Assembly: GCF_004365875.1 (NCBI RefSeq)
Contig: NZ_SODF01000001.1
Coordinates: 62,001-126,000, forward strand
Direction of reading: 5' to 3'
From: Kribbella kalugense
Lineage (GTDB): Bacteria; Actinomycetota; Actinomycetes; Propionibacteriales; Kribbellaceae
DNA: 64,000 nt
Below the pieces are notes generated by a model. The model was not told the DNA's origin, did not search any database, and saw only the letters and a list, made by a program, of their open reading frames with translations. Of the stretch, positions 1 to 8,078 are shown piece after piece. Numbering within the stretch: position 1 is the stretch's first letter; each line of letters starts with the position of its first letter. A program made the position numbers and the translations under genes.

Positions 1-2487
1 TGGCCACAGCGAGAAGAAGAGCATGCGGGCGTATGCACGTTGTGTCGGCGCCAGTTCGTCGTACGACGGCCGGTCGTCCTGGACCAGACGGCGATACGTT
101 TGAGCCCGCTCGTGGTCGTCCACGTGCGCAAGAGCGCGTACACGTCGTAGAAGACCTGATTCATGGACTGAGCCCGCGCGAGTATGCAGTCCGGCCTCGC
201 GGCGGAGAGCAGTCCAGCTATGGCCGGTCCGCAGTACGTCGCTGAGCTCGGCTCCTGATTCGTGAAGGAAGGTTGGCAGACTCTGCTCGCCGTGTGCCTT
301 CAGTTCCTTGACCATGTCCTGCCAACGTCCAGTGACCTGGCCACGGAGATTGGACAGGATCACTTCCTGCGCCACCTTGTCCAGAACGATCTGGCACCCA
401 GCCGGCAAGAGCGGAAAACCCTGCTCGACCTGTCGTTCCAAGCCTCTGCGGGTGTTGCCGGTGAGAGCGCGGAAACGCAGGTCGAAACGGAACTCTTTGC
501 GTTGGTGTCCGACAAAGTCGAGGGCTGTGAGGACTGGCTTCCCGTCAGCCTGGCGCAGGCCACGGCCGAGTTGCTGGAGAAAGACGGTTGGACTCTCAGT
601 AGGACGAAGGAAGAGCACGGTGTTGACCTCAGGGAGGTCGAGTCCTTCATTGAAGAGGTCGGCGGCAAACAGGGCGTTGACACGGCGGTCTTTCAGATCG
701 CGCAAGGCCTGATCCCGCTCGGATGTTGGGGTCGTGCCCGAGACAGCCCGTGCAGGGATACCTGCGGTGTTGAAGACCTCGGCCATGTACTCGGCGTGGG
801 CGACCGAGACGCAGAAGCCGAGCGCTCTCATTTCGTGTACGTCGGAGAGTTTGTCCCGCACCTCGCGCAGGACGATGGCTGCGCGATCCTTGTTGCCGGT
901 GTACAGCTCCTCGAGTTGCCGCTCGTCGTACCGGCCGCGCTTCCACTGGAGATCGGCGAGTTGGGTGCCGTCTGCGATCCCGAAGTAGTGGAACGGGCAC
1001 AGGAGGTCGGCCGAGAGAGCGTCCCAGAGACGAAGTTCGACTGCTGTTCTGCCGCCGAAGAAGCTCAGCAGGTCAAAGCCGTCGGTGCGTTCTGGCGTCG
1101 CCGTCAGGCCAAGCAGTTCGTGAGGCTCAAGGTGGTTGAGCAGCCGGCGATACGTGGGCGCTGCGGCGTGGTGGAACTCGTCGACAACGACGATCTCGAA
1201 GGCGTTCGCTGGCATCGTCGTCACGTCGTATGCGGTGAGGGCTTGCACAGAGGCGAACACGTGCCGCCAGCGTTCGGGGCGCGCGCCTGAGTGATACTCC
1301 TCCCCGAAAGTGGCGTCTGCCAGGACCTCGCGGTAAGTGCGCAACGACTGCTGCAAGATCTCTCGGCGATGGGCCACGAAGAGGAGTGATGGCGCCGGCT
1401 CACCGCGCCCAAGGGCAGCATCGCGGAGGCGTCGATAATCCAGTGCTGCAATGACGGTCTTGCCGGTGCCAGTCGCCGCCACTACGAGGTTGCGATGCCT
1501 GTTATGGACGTCGCGTTCGACCTCGATCTCCTCAAGCATCTCGGCCTGATAGGGCCGCGGACGTACTTCGAGACCTGCGAGGGAAATCGTGACCCGATCC
1601 GATGAGGTGCGCCCGCCGGCTTCCGCCAGGGCATCGTCGAGGCGGTCACGGTCGCGCTCTGGATCGTAGGACTCGAAGGTCGAGTTGTTCCAATAGGTGT
1701 CGAACGTCGCACCGAACTTGTTCAGCAGACCCGGCGTGGCGATCCGCGAGAGGCGGACGTTCCACTCGACACCATCGAGCAGAGCAGCGCGCGAGAGATT
1801 TGAGGATCCGACGTACGCCGTGTCAAAGCCGGTGTTTCGTCGGAACAGCCAGGCTTTGGCATGGAGACGGGTTCGGAGTACGTCGTACTGGATCTTCACT
1901 TCCGCACCGAAGTCGTTGACTAGTCGGTCAAGCGCCTTCCGATCGGTTGCGCCGAGATATGTGGTGGTGATGACGCGGAACGGGGCATTGCGAAGTCGGA
2001 GGCGGCGCAGTTCTGGCTCGAGCAGGCGGAGGCCATACCACTTCACGAACGCGCAGATCAGGTCGACTTCATCGGAGGTGTCGATCTCGGCGCGCAGTTC
2101 CGGTCCAAGTGACGGCTCACCGACGGCGTTGGTGAGTAGGGCCGCGTCGGATAACGGAGTACTCGGACGGGACTCGCCGTAGCTGTTGACGCCTGGCCGA
2201 GCGGGCAAGCTCAGGGCGTGTAGCTGACGAGGTTTCCCATCTGGCAGTGCGTCAGCGTGCTCTGCCATTCGCTGCAGGAGGTCGTTGACTAGAGCAACTC
2301 GCTTCCCCTCATCGCGAGTACTTGCGAGCACACGTCGTACGGCATCTCCTACATGCCTGGCGAGGACGTCCGCCTGATCGGCCTCGTCTACATCGTGGAG
2401 CACGGCAACTTGCCCGTCAGTCTGACCGATCGTTATCGCCTCGAGCAGGCCGTTCGTGATCAGTGCGTCGTAGATCCCAGACTTCAT
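1..2487 (-). CDS. PLD-nuclease / SF2 helicase (DUF3427-type), partial
   Basis: This gene reads leftward and runs off the left edge; 829 codons are visible with no internal stop and the C-terminus is missing. A phospholipase-D-like nuclease domain lies around residues 110-270 (HAKAWLF near 209, then GSSNLSRAAL). Superfamily 2 helicase motifs follow in order: ATGTGKT (~337), DEFHH (~435), TATPER, and QQLGRGLRQ (~637). The last visible residues, AYARMLFFSLWP, look like the beginning of the DUF3427 tail found in this family of roughly 1000 residues. The start is an ATG with GAGGGG about 10 bases upstream. The role is probably cleavage or unwinding of foreign DNA, inferred from family and neighbours. 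It lies downstream of a DGQHR gene and a nuclease gene on the same strand. Confidence 0.9.
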   Translation of the reverse strand, partial: MKSGIYDALITNGLLEAITIGQTDGQVAVLHDVDEADQADVLARHVGDAVRRVLASTRDEGKRVALVNDLLQRMAEHADALPDGKPRQLHALSLPARPGVNSYGESRPSTPLSDAALLTNAVGEPSLGPELRAEIDTSDEVDLICAFVKWYGLRLLEPELRRLRLRNAPFRVITTTYLGATDRKALDRLVNDFGAEVKIQYDVLRTRLHAKAWLFRRNTGFDTAYVGSSNLSRAALLDGVEWNVRLSRIATPGLLNKFGATFDTYWNNSTFESYDPERDRDRLDDALAEAGGRTSSDRVTISLAGLEVRPRPYQAEMLEEIEVERDVHNRHRNLVVAATGTGKTVIAALDYRRLRDAALGRGEPAPSLLFVAHRREILQQSLRTYREVLADATFGEEYHSGARPERWRHVFASVQALTAYDVTTMPANAFEIVVVDEFHHAAAPTYRRLLNHLEPHELLGLTATPERTDGFDLLSFFGGRTAVELRLWDALSADLLCPFHYFGIADGTQLADLQWKRGRYDERQLEELYTGNKDRAAIVLREVRDKLSDVHEMRALGFCVSVAHAEYMAEVFNTAGIPARAVSGTTPTSERDQALRDLKDRRVNALFAADLFNEGLDLPEVNTVLFLRPTESPTVFLQQLGRGLRQADGKPVLTALDFVGHQRKEFRFDLRFRALTGNTRRGLERQVEQGFPLLPAGCQIVLDKVAQEVILSNLRGQVTGRWQDMVKELKAHGEQSLPTFLHESGAELSDVLRTGHSWTALRREAGLHTRAGSVHESGLLRRVRALAHVDDHERAQTYRRLVQDDRPSYDELAPTQRAYARMLFFSLWP

Positions 2488-2599
2488 CCGGCTATCACCC
2501 CTCGCAGAGGAGCTTGCCAGACGGCACCGACAGCCATGCAGTTTGAGATCCACGCAGCGTGTCCTGCGCATTCGGGTGGATCTCTACGACGAATCAGCC

Positions 2600-2631
2600 A
2601 GCCTCCCCCGTCGACCGCGACGAGGGAGGCT
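2600..2631 (-). terminator. hairpin between DGQHR gene and helicase
   Basis: The arms AGCCTCCC and GGGAGGCT enclose a second 5-bp stem (CGTCG/CGACG) and a 4-base loop, with one mismatch. It lies just past the stop of the DGQHR gene and 113 bases before the helicase start. There is no T-tract, so it may only attenuate transcription; the helicase may have its own promoter in 2488-2599. Confidence 0.5.
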
Positions 2632-2645
2632 CAGTGCTGTCTCAG

Positions 2646-4073
2646 TTAGGCGATCTTTTTGGGTCGGCCCGGGCCCGGCTTAGCGCTAATAAGGCCAATC
2701 GCCACGGCCGCGGCGCGCTCCGCAAGCGGCTTCAGTGCAGCATCCTCTGACGCGAGGTGTCGGAGCACCTTGTCGATCGCCGGCTCGTAGTTGGAACGAG
2801 TAGCACCTCCGGTGCCGGCACGCCACGAGCCAGCCTTGGTATCAAACGAGGTAGCGGCGAGAGTGCCCTCGAAGAACTCGTGGACCTCGATGTCTTCGCC
2901 CGCGTCATTCCTGGCCTCGCGAAGCGCCGCCCTGTCCCATGGAAGCTTGGCCAGGCCGTCGACCACGGCGCGAGGATTCAGCCCCTGCGCACGTCCAGCA
3001 GCGATGACGTTCGCGATGACGTGAAGGCCCGCCGCAGATGAGTGCACGTACTTCCTCTTGAACTCGGCCACCGTCAGGGTGCCAGTGCTCAGTTGCTTCC
3101 AGCCCGGGATTCGCCTGTAAGCGTAGTCCAGCGACGAGATGATGTCCTTGCCGATCGAGTCAATTGCAGCATCTTCAGTCATCCCACCTCCTTTTGCCTT
3201 GGCATCAACGATCGATTTGAGGAGGTTCTCACGCTGCTCGGGTGTCCGATCGCGAACGCCAACTCCGGCCATTGAGGCAGCGGCTGATCGAACCGCGGCC
3301 GCCGGGTAGAGGTCCTCGAACTTCCGCCCCTTTTTCTCGGCCAGCCGTCGGGATGCCGTCGTCGACAGGTAGGACACCCGGTCGGAGAGAAGCTTGGAAT
3401 TACGCGTGACGTACAGCCCTAGTCGGTTCTGCACGGTACTGCGGTCCATAACCGCAATCAGGTTCGGTGAGATGGGTTTGGTTGAGCCCATCCGCACGAA
3501 GATCGTGCCGAGCACGTCGGCGTCGTCCTCAAGAAGGATCGTCATCTCAATAGAGGTCTTTTCCAAGAATTCGCGAATCTCTGCGTCGTGGCCCTCAGTA
3601 GCATCTTTGACCTGCGGCCAGAGATGCGTCGCCATCATGATGCGGTGTTGGCCATCCTCAATAATCGGATTGGGTGCGTCTTCGTAGACGGTGAGGACGA
3701 CGAGTGACACGTGCTCGGATACCGACCTGACGTCCTCGATGTGACAATGTTTCTCGTCGAGCGCAACAGTGAGCGTCCCGAGGTACGGTCGATCCGTACT
3801 CTTCACGCCCTCGATGATCTTCTTCCAGTGAGACTCGGTAACATCGCGATTGCCCGCCAGGTTCGTGTTGTCGATGTCGTAGTCGTGACGGTTTAGCAGC
3901 CGATTGAAAGTGAATCGCTCGGCGATCTCTGCGAAGGTCACCGGGAATGTGATCTTCTTCATCACGCCGGCGTACGTAAGGAATCCCAGCTTCTTGAACT
4001 TGATTCCGGATGGGATGTCCATCTCGCGCAGCTCGGAGACGTCGAGCTGCGAATCGCCATCGATTTCGGACAT
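2646..4073 (-). CDS. DGQHR-domain protein (DndB-like motif)
   Basis: This is a 475-residue protein with the signature IIEDGQHRIMM near residues 138-148, which defines the DGQHR family that includes DndB. DndB is the regulator of phosphorothioate-modification operons; other DGQHR proteins are of unknown function and occur in mobile islands. No dndCDE genes are visible here, so a Dnd system is not supported. The C-terminus ends in a basic PGPGRPKKIA, like an AT-hook. I chose the ATG at 4073 because GGGGGG sits 8 bases upstream; an open frame continues another 61 codons upstream but has no such signal. Base composition is noticeably less GC-rich than in the chromosomal genes to the right, which suggests transfer. 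It lies between a PD-(D/E)XK nuclease and a helicase, which suggests a shared defence function. Confidence 0.85.
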   Translation of the reverse strand: MSEIDGDSQLDVSELREMDIPSGIKFKKLGFLTYAGVMKKITFPVTFAEIAERFTFNRLLNRHDYDIDNTNLAGNRDVTESHWKKIIEGVKSTDRPYLGTLTVALDEKHCHIEDVRSVSEHVSLVVLTVYEDAPNPIIEDGQHRIMMATHLWPQVKDATEGHDAEIREFLEKTSIEMTILLEDDADVLGTIFVRMGSTKPISPNLIAVMDRSTVQNRLGLYVTRNSKLLSDRVSYLSTTASRRLAEKKGRKFEDLYPAAAVRSAAASMAGVGVRDRTPEQRENLLKSIVDAKAKGGGMTEDAAIDSIGKDIISSLDYAYRRIPGWKQLSTGTLTVAEFKRKYVHSSAAGLHVIANVIAAGRAQGLNPRAVVDGLAKLPWDRAALREARNDAGEDIEVHEFFEGTLAATSFDTKAGSWRAGTGGATRSNYEPAIDKVLRHLASEDAALKPLAERAAAVAIGLISAKPGPGRPKKIA

Positions 4074-4401
4074 GAGATAATCCCCCCAATGTGGTGCGAA
4101 CGGTACATTCGCATGTGAACCGGCCGGTGCTCCCCCACGAGTTCTACCTTGCCGGTGATGTCCTCGGACGGTAGCACCAATATTCGCTAGAAAATAGGCC
4201 TGGCCGATTTTCCCTGGCTGGCTGGCGCAGCGGCGGGCCATGGACTGCTTCGGCACGCGCTCGCGCCAGCCACGAGGCGGTCGCCATGAGACATCCGCGC
4301 AATCTCGGCGTCCGGTGCCGGGCGGAGTGCCGAAGATGGGTCTTGTGGCCTATCATCCGTACGCCGATCGACGTTCGATCGATCGGTTGGGGTATGGCCC
4401 G
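4074..4401. other. intergenic stretch, probable promoter region
   Basis: No gene is supported in these 328 bases. The stretch around 4165-4205 is AT-rich by local standards and on the minus strand reads CCTATTTTCTAGCGAATATT, a likely promoter area for the DGQHR gene. GATCGA-CGT-TCGATC near 4366-4380 is a small inverted repeat just past the end of the nuclease gene. Confidence 0.4.
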
Positions 4402-5562
4402 TCAGGCCAGGTTTCCGCGGTCGTTGATTGAGGCAACAGTATTGGTGATCAACGCGATCAGCTCGTCTTGTTGGCCTACGACTGACGACGGGCTGAAGGT
4501 GGCGGCGACCATGGGCTTCGCCTTGGCTCGAGTTGCCGCCGGCCGCAGGCTGAGTGCTGCCTCGGCGTACCGCTCGATCTGGTCCTTGACGGAAGGTCTT
4601 GTTGCGAGGCTGCCTGAGTCGTAGCCGAGTGTGAGGTCGGAGAGCCCGGACCAGTTGTTACCGTCGGATGGAAAGATCCATGCGATTGACAACGGCTCGG
4701 CTCGGTCTTGTGTAGCGATCCGGATCGAGGCACCGCGGATACCCCAACTAAACGTCAGGCCGCTCACGCGGCAGGCATCGAAGAACCGTTGGAGGGCCTG
4801 GCGGTAGTTGGCGTCGGCGATCGTGTCGAGGAATTGCGACTCGTCGGTCCGAGCAGCTGGATCTGACTTCTGGGACTCGGGTCGAGCGATCATCTGGCCG
4901 GCGTACGCGCTGAGAACCTGTCCGTCGGTCTCGACGGGCGTTGACTGGTACCTGATCATCTCGACGAGATAGAACTTGCCTCGCTTCATGGACTGGTTCA
5001 GGTAGCGGACCGTGTTCGCCATCGACTGGGTGAACCGTTGTGCCACGGCGACGAAGTGGAAGTCGCCAGTAGTGAGCACCTCACCGAGGCGGATCTGGAA
5101 CTGATCGATCTCCGACTCCTGCATGTCGGGCCAGATCGCATGCCTGGCATGAGCCAGTGAACGTGCGTCGCGCATCAGGCGATCAGTGCAGTACTGGCTG
5201 GTCAGATAGCGCCGTACGACCGTGTTGTCGAACTCGTCGAGTGATTGCCCCCACAGGTCGCTGCCGTAGTCGACGAGTTGGGCAAGCACGTGGCGGAAGT
5301 CGGGGTTCTGAGGACCGGTCTTGAACTCCACGAGGAGCAGATCACCGCTCCGAGCCAGACCTACGAGGTCGATCCGACCGGACGCGAGGCCGACCTCTTG
5401 CCCGATGACCAACAACGGGCCGTCGAGGTCCATGTCTTCGATCGGCAACAGGCCAGGCGACCGGCGAAAGCGGTCATGGAGGTGCTGTTCGTCCGGTGCT
5501 ACAACCTCCTCGAGAACGACCTCAGACCCGTCTTCTCGAACTACGACGAACTTCCGGCCCAT
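4402..5562 (-). CDS. PD-(D/E)XK nuclease, NucS/DUF91-like
   Basis: This is a 386-residue protein with a PD-(D/E)XK core near the N-terminus: GRIDLVG (Asp65) followed by DLLLVEFKTG (Glu79, Lys81). This matches the D...ExK pattern of NucS/DUF91-like and restriction-type nucleases. The middle and C-terminal parts (residues 120-386) are not recognised and contain a Ser/Ala/Lys-rich stretch before the end. The start is an ATG preceded by GGGGGGAAGGA. It is the first of three leftward genes (nuclease, DGQHR protein, PLD-helicase). The most likely function is DNA cleavage in a defence or restriction-like module; the substrate cannot be read from the sequence. Confidence 0.8.
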   Translation of the reverse strand: MGRKFVVVREDGSEVVLEEVVAPDEQHLHDRFRRSPGLLPIEDMDLDGPLLVIGQEVGLASGRIDLVGLARSGDLLLVEFKTGPQNPDFRHVLAQLVDYGSDLWGQSLDEFDNTVVRRYLTSQYCTDRLMRDARSLAHARHAIWPDMQESEIDQFQIRLGEVLTTGDFHFVAVAQRFTQSMANTVRYLNQSMKRGKFYLVEMIRYQSTPVETDGQVLSAYAGQMIARPESQKSDPAARTDESQFLDTIADANYRQALQRFFDACRVSGLTFSWGIRGASIRIATQDRAEPLSIAWIFPSDGNNWSGLSDLTLGYDSGSLATRPSVKDQIERYAEAALSLRPAATRAKAKPMVAATFSPSSVVGQQDELIALITNTVASINDRGNLA

Positions 5563-5926
5563 TGTTCCTTCCCCCCGCTGGATCCTGGTCAGACGCTACC
5601 GCTTCGCCGTGCGCAGCGGCAGTTGTCGCCACCTAGGCAGCCGCGGGGTTGAGACGTTTGCTGGAGCTCTCGACTAGGGAGATTGTTGCTTCGCCGTTGA
5701 GCGGGTCGTCCAGGCGATGGTTGGGGTTGACAGGGCTGCGTGCAGGGGCTAGGTCGGTGGCTGCGGCGACGGGCGGGCAGTTCGAAGGATCGGACGTGCC
5801 CGAGATGGTCAACGCCGTCTGAGATCTGCAATCGGTGGTCCGGAGCCACCGGCGGGTGAAGGGCGTTGACCGGTTCATGGTCCACTGAACTGGTTGCAGG
5901 CTGAAGGTGCCGTGAAGGGAGTGCGG
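5563..5926. other. intergenic region with promoter candidate and nested inverted repeats
   Basis: No convincing gene lies in these 364 bases. On the plus strand TTGACA (5727-5732), 17 bases, TAGGTC (5750-5755) is a good sigma-70-type promoter candidate pointing to the gene at 5927. A perfect 10-bp inverted repeat, GGTCAACGCC (5807-5816) and GGCGTTGACC (5862-5871), encloses a second one (CGGTGG/CCACCG), so the leader can fold into a branched structure. Confidence 0.45.
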
Positions 5927-6238
5927 ATGATTGCGCGGATCTGGCGGACTGGGATTGATGAGAGTCGGGCCGACGAGTACGAGGCGTTTGCGGCGGAGCG
6001 GTCGTTGCCGATGTTTCGGAGGCAGGCGGGGGTGCGGGGCGTGTTCTTCGTTCGGACCGCGGATGGGCGGGCGGCGATCACTTTGTGGCAGGACCTGGCG
6101 GCTGCCGAGGAGTTGATGACTTCGAAGGACTACTTGGACACCGTCGAGGCCATCAAGGCGGCTGGCTTTCTTCGCTCACCTCAGTCGGTGGAGTTCCTGC
6201 CGGTCGAGCAGGCCTGGCTTGCACCTGACTTGATCTGA
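5927..6238 (+). CDS. small ABM-fold protein (antibiotic biosynthesis monooxygenase-like)
   Basis: This 103-residue protein begins MIARIWRTG and contains the pattern of dimeric alpha/beta-barrel proteins: an N-terminal strand, DEYEAFAAERSLPMFRRQAG, then GVRGVFFVRT and AITLWQDLAAAEEL. Family members act as small heme-degrading or quinone monooxygenases or simply as stress proteins; no catalytic residue can be assigned. I chose the ATG at 5927 because GAAGGGAG lies 6 bases upstream. It converges on the decayed toxin gene at 6270-6530. Confidence 0.7.
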   Translation: MIARIWRTGIDESRADEYEAFAAERSLPMFRRQAGVRGVFFVRTADGRAAITLWQDLAAAEELMTSKDYLDTVEAIKAAGFLRSPQSVEFLPVEQAWLAPDLI

Positions 6239-6269
6239 ACAATCGGTCACAGCTGACGACCAGGTGGTG

Positions 6270-6530
6270 CGGTACGGGTTCATACCGGCTGGCTTCTGCG
6301 CGGCCGGCGCGGATGTCTGCTGAGAGCGCCTGGCGGATCGGGGCGTTGACTTGGCGGCACGGCGGTCCGCCGTCTTTGGTTTCGAACTCGCGGCAGATGG
6401 GGCGGTGGGAGGAACCGAGTTCGTGGTCGCGAGTCCGGAGTAGCTGCGAGCTTGATCTCGGCGCAATCGGGGAGGTTATGGGCGGCCAAGCCGAGGCGCT
6501 TGCCGGAGAAGTCTTCCTCTTGGCCGTCAT
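6270..6530 (-). pseudogene. internally deleted toxin of a Phd-like TA pair
   Basis: This is the remnant of a toxin homologous to the intact gene at 8079-8711. It starts with ATGACGGCC overlapping the stop of the antitoxin by ATGA, exactly as in the intact pair. After about three codons roughly 50 codons are missing, and the homology resumes out of frame: DFSGKRLG and NLPDCAEIKL match YDGKRLG and DLRDCAELKV of the intact toxin. It then returns to the starting frame for SSHRPICREFE (intact: PSHRLIYREFE). The frame from the ATG stays open but encodes the wrong residues in the middle, so the product is unlikely to work. Confidence 0.7.
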
Positions 6531-6880
6531 CGGGGTGGCGCGGGCGGCTCGGCGTCGGTGTCGAGGTTCCATCCGAACTCTGCGGCGAGTTCGTCGGCGG
6601 AGACGTAGTCCTCAGCGTGGTTCGTCGCGAGACGCCGCTCAGTGACGTCGCGAATCTTCGCGGCCTGCTCGGCGTCTTCGGCGAGCTCCTCGAGTTGCTC
6701 CCAGCGGTCGAAGGGGACGACCACGCCTTCTGGTTGGCCGTCGTCGCCGAAGATCAGCGGCTTGGCCTGGCCTGCGCGGAACCGTTGCAACATCTTAGGA
6801 AGGTTGTACGCCGCAGTCGCAGTATCGATCACGGTGGCCCGGTCGCCGGTCGGGCGATCCCGCGGTGTCGCCGTCGACAT
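6527..6880 (-). CDS. Phd/YefM-like antitoxin, copy A
   Basis: This 117-residue protein has the layout of Phd/YefM-type antitoxins: a short N-terminal strand-helix region (YNLPKMLQRFRAG), a turn KPLIFGDDGQPEGVVVPFDRW, and a C-terminal toxin-binding tail ending AAEFGWNLDTD. It is one of four paralogues in 3 kb. The start ATG follows GAAGGAGGTCAG, a near-perfect ribosome binding site. It overlaps the decayed toxin by ATGA. Antitoxins of this class bind and repress their own promoter and neutralise a RelE-fold toxin; with its partner broken, this copy may now act on the toxin of copy C. That last point is inference. Confidence 0.75.
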   Translation of the reverse strand: MSTATPRDRPTGDRATVIDTATAAYNLPKMLQRFRAGQAKPLIFGDDGQPEGVVVPFDRWEQLEELAEDAEQAAKIRDVTERRLATNHAEDYVSADELAAEFGWNLDTDAEPPAPPR

Positions 6881-6953
6881 CTGACCTCCTTCGCTGACTG
6901 TCGTTCCAGCCTAGATGAGTCAGGCGCCGGCGAGTCGTATCGATCCGCGGAGC

Positions 6954-7319
6954 TCAGCCGCGGGGCTCAAGTTTTGAATTCGGAGTCGTCGACGGCTTGT
7001 CCAGATCCCAACCGAACTCGGCTGCCACTTCCTCGATCGGAATTGATGATCCGCCGGCGTTCCTGAGGCGGTGGCGGACGACGGAGTAGGCGGAGTCGAA
7101 ACCTTCCTCATCGGTGGCGGTCTCGATGAGCGCGCGCCAGACCTCGAAGGGGATGACCACGCCTTCGGGCTCGCCGGCGTCACCGAAGATCAGCGGTTCG
7201 GCCGCGCCAGAACGGAACATGCCGAGGAGCTTCGAGAGGTTCGTCGATGCTGCGGAGGTCGACAGCACCCAGACGGTGGTGCCGTCAGACAACAGGCACT
7301 GCGTTTCGTCGGGTTCCAT
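6954..7319 (-). CDS. Phd/YefM-like antitoxin, copy B (orphan)
   Basis: This 121-residue paralogue of copies A, C and D has LSKLLGMFRSG, then PLIFGDAGEPEGVVIPFEVW and the tail VAAEFGWDLDKP. The start ATG at 7319 follows GAAGGA; an upstream in-frame ATG at 7352 lacks such a site. No toxin gene follows it: the next leftward gene is copy A. The promoter region carries a 48-bp element shared with copy C, including TTATCCACA at 7387-7395. It is an orphan antitoxin whose partner is probably lost or shared. Confidence 0.75.
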   Translation of the reverse strand: MEPDETQCLLSDGTTVWVLSTSAASTNLSKLLGMFRSGAAEPLIFGDAGEPEGVVIPFEVWRALIETATDEEGFDSAYSVVRHRLRNAGGSSIPIEEVAAEFGWDLDKPSTTPNSKLEPRG

Positions 7320-7349
7320 GCGTGGTCCTTCAGGTTGGTCCAGCATCGT

Positions 7350-7396
7350 CATCAGGATAGAAGTTCAGCGCTGGTGGAAGGCGGAGTTATCCACAG
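7350..7396 (-). promoter_or_regulatory. repeated promoter element with DnaA-box word, copy 1
   Basis: About 47 bases here are roughly 85% identical to 9092-9139. The shared parts, written on the plus strand, are CATCAGGATAG, AGTTCAG, TGGTGG and GGAGTTATCCACAGG. TTATCCACA (7387-7395) is a perfect DnaA-box word 68-76 bases before the start of antitoxin B. On the minus strand CTATCCTGATGA supplies a plausible -10 element about 35 bases before the ATG. Confidence 0.55.
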
Positions 7397-7506
7397 GCTT
7401 GGCGCGAGGGGCCGAGATCGTGGCGACCTGTGCGCGGAGATTCTCGCGTTGCGGGAGACTGAGCTCTCGAAACTGGCGGCGAAGTACGGTGCCGAGGGAC
7501 GGCGAG

Positions 7507-8043
7507 ATGCCGATCGAGTTCGAGGCCAAGGTGCTGGACGTCGAGGCGGATGAAATGGCGGACAAGATCCTCTCGCTCGGTGGGCGTCGTGTTGGGTCCG
7601 GCTTGATGAGGCGGTATGTCTACGACATCGAGGCCGGGGACGAGTCGCGGTGGATTCGGCTGCGCGATACCGGGACTGTTGTGACGTTGACGGTGAAGGA
7701 GATCGCGCACGACGGGATCGACGGTACGACGGAGACCGAGGTGGTAGTCGGGGACTTCGAGACCACCAACGAGTTGCTGCGACGCATCGGGCTCGAGCCG
7801 AAGTCCTATCAGGAGAACCGGCGGATCAGTTTCGAGCTTGCAGGCGCTCAGTTGGAGCTTGACCAGTGGCCGCTGATTCCGCCGTACCTCGAGATCGAGG
7901 GGCGTTCTCGGGAACATGTCGTTGATGTTGGTCGCATGTTGGGTGCGTCCGAAGACGAACTCACTGGTGAGAACACGACCAAGGTGTACGCCCGCTATGG
8001 GATCGATCTGAGCGCGATCGGTGAGCTCCGATTCGCGGAGTGA
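7507..8043 (+). CDS. CYTH-domain protein (class IV cyclase / triphosphatase fold)
   Basis: This 178-residue protein begins MPIEFEAKVLDV with the ExExK motif of the CYTH superfamily (adenylate cyclase CyaB, thiamine and inorganic triphosphatases). Basic and acidic tunnel residues follow, as in RWIRLRDTG, LTVKEI, TETEVVVGD, RRISFELAGAQLELDQWP and YLEIEG. The length is typical. The start ATG follows GAGGGA by about 6 bases. It is the only plus-strand gene within a cluster of minus-strand toxin-antitoxin genes and probably predates or was split off by their duplication. The substrate (ATP, ThTP or polyphosphate) cannot be decided from sequence alone. Confidence 0.85.
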   Translation: MPIEFEAKVLDVEADEMADKILSLGGRRVGSGLMRRYVYDIEAGDESRWIRLRDTGTVVTLTVKEIAHDGIDGTTETEVVVGDFETTNELLRRIGLEPKSYQENRRISFELAGAQLELDQWPLIPPYLEIEGRSREHVVDVGRMLGASEDELTGENTTKVYARYGIDLSAIGELRFAE

Positions 8044-8078
8044 CCTGGCTCTACGCGCAGCGATCGTTGGGCGGTTGA

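Noticed and set aside
262-1290. Long plus-strand open frame of 342 codons at the left edge
   Set aside because: It is antisense to the PLD-helicase gene; the minus strand carries clear helicase motifs (ATGTGKT, DEFHH, TATPER, QQLGRGLRQ) in an uninterrupted frame.
2646-5562. Complete Dnd phosphorothioation system suggested by the DGQHR motif
   Set aside because: No dndA, C, D or E genes are present in the window; only the DGQHR protein is seen.
5633-5878. Two overlapping minus-strand frames in the 5563-5926 gap
   Set aside because: No codon bias, no ribosome site, no family; the region contains inverted repeats that explain its structure better.
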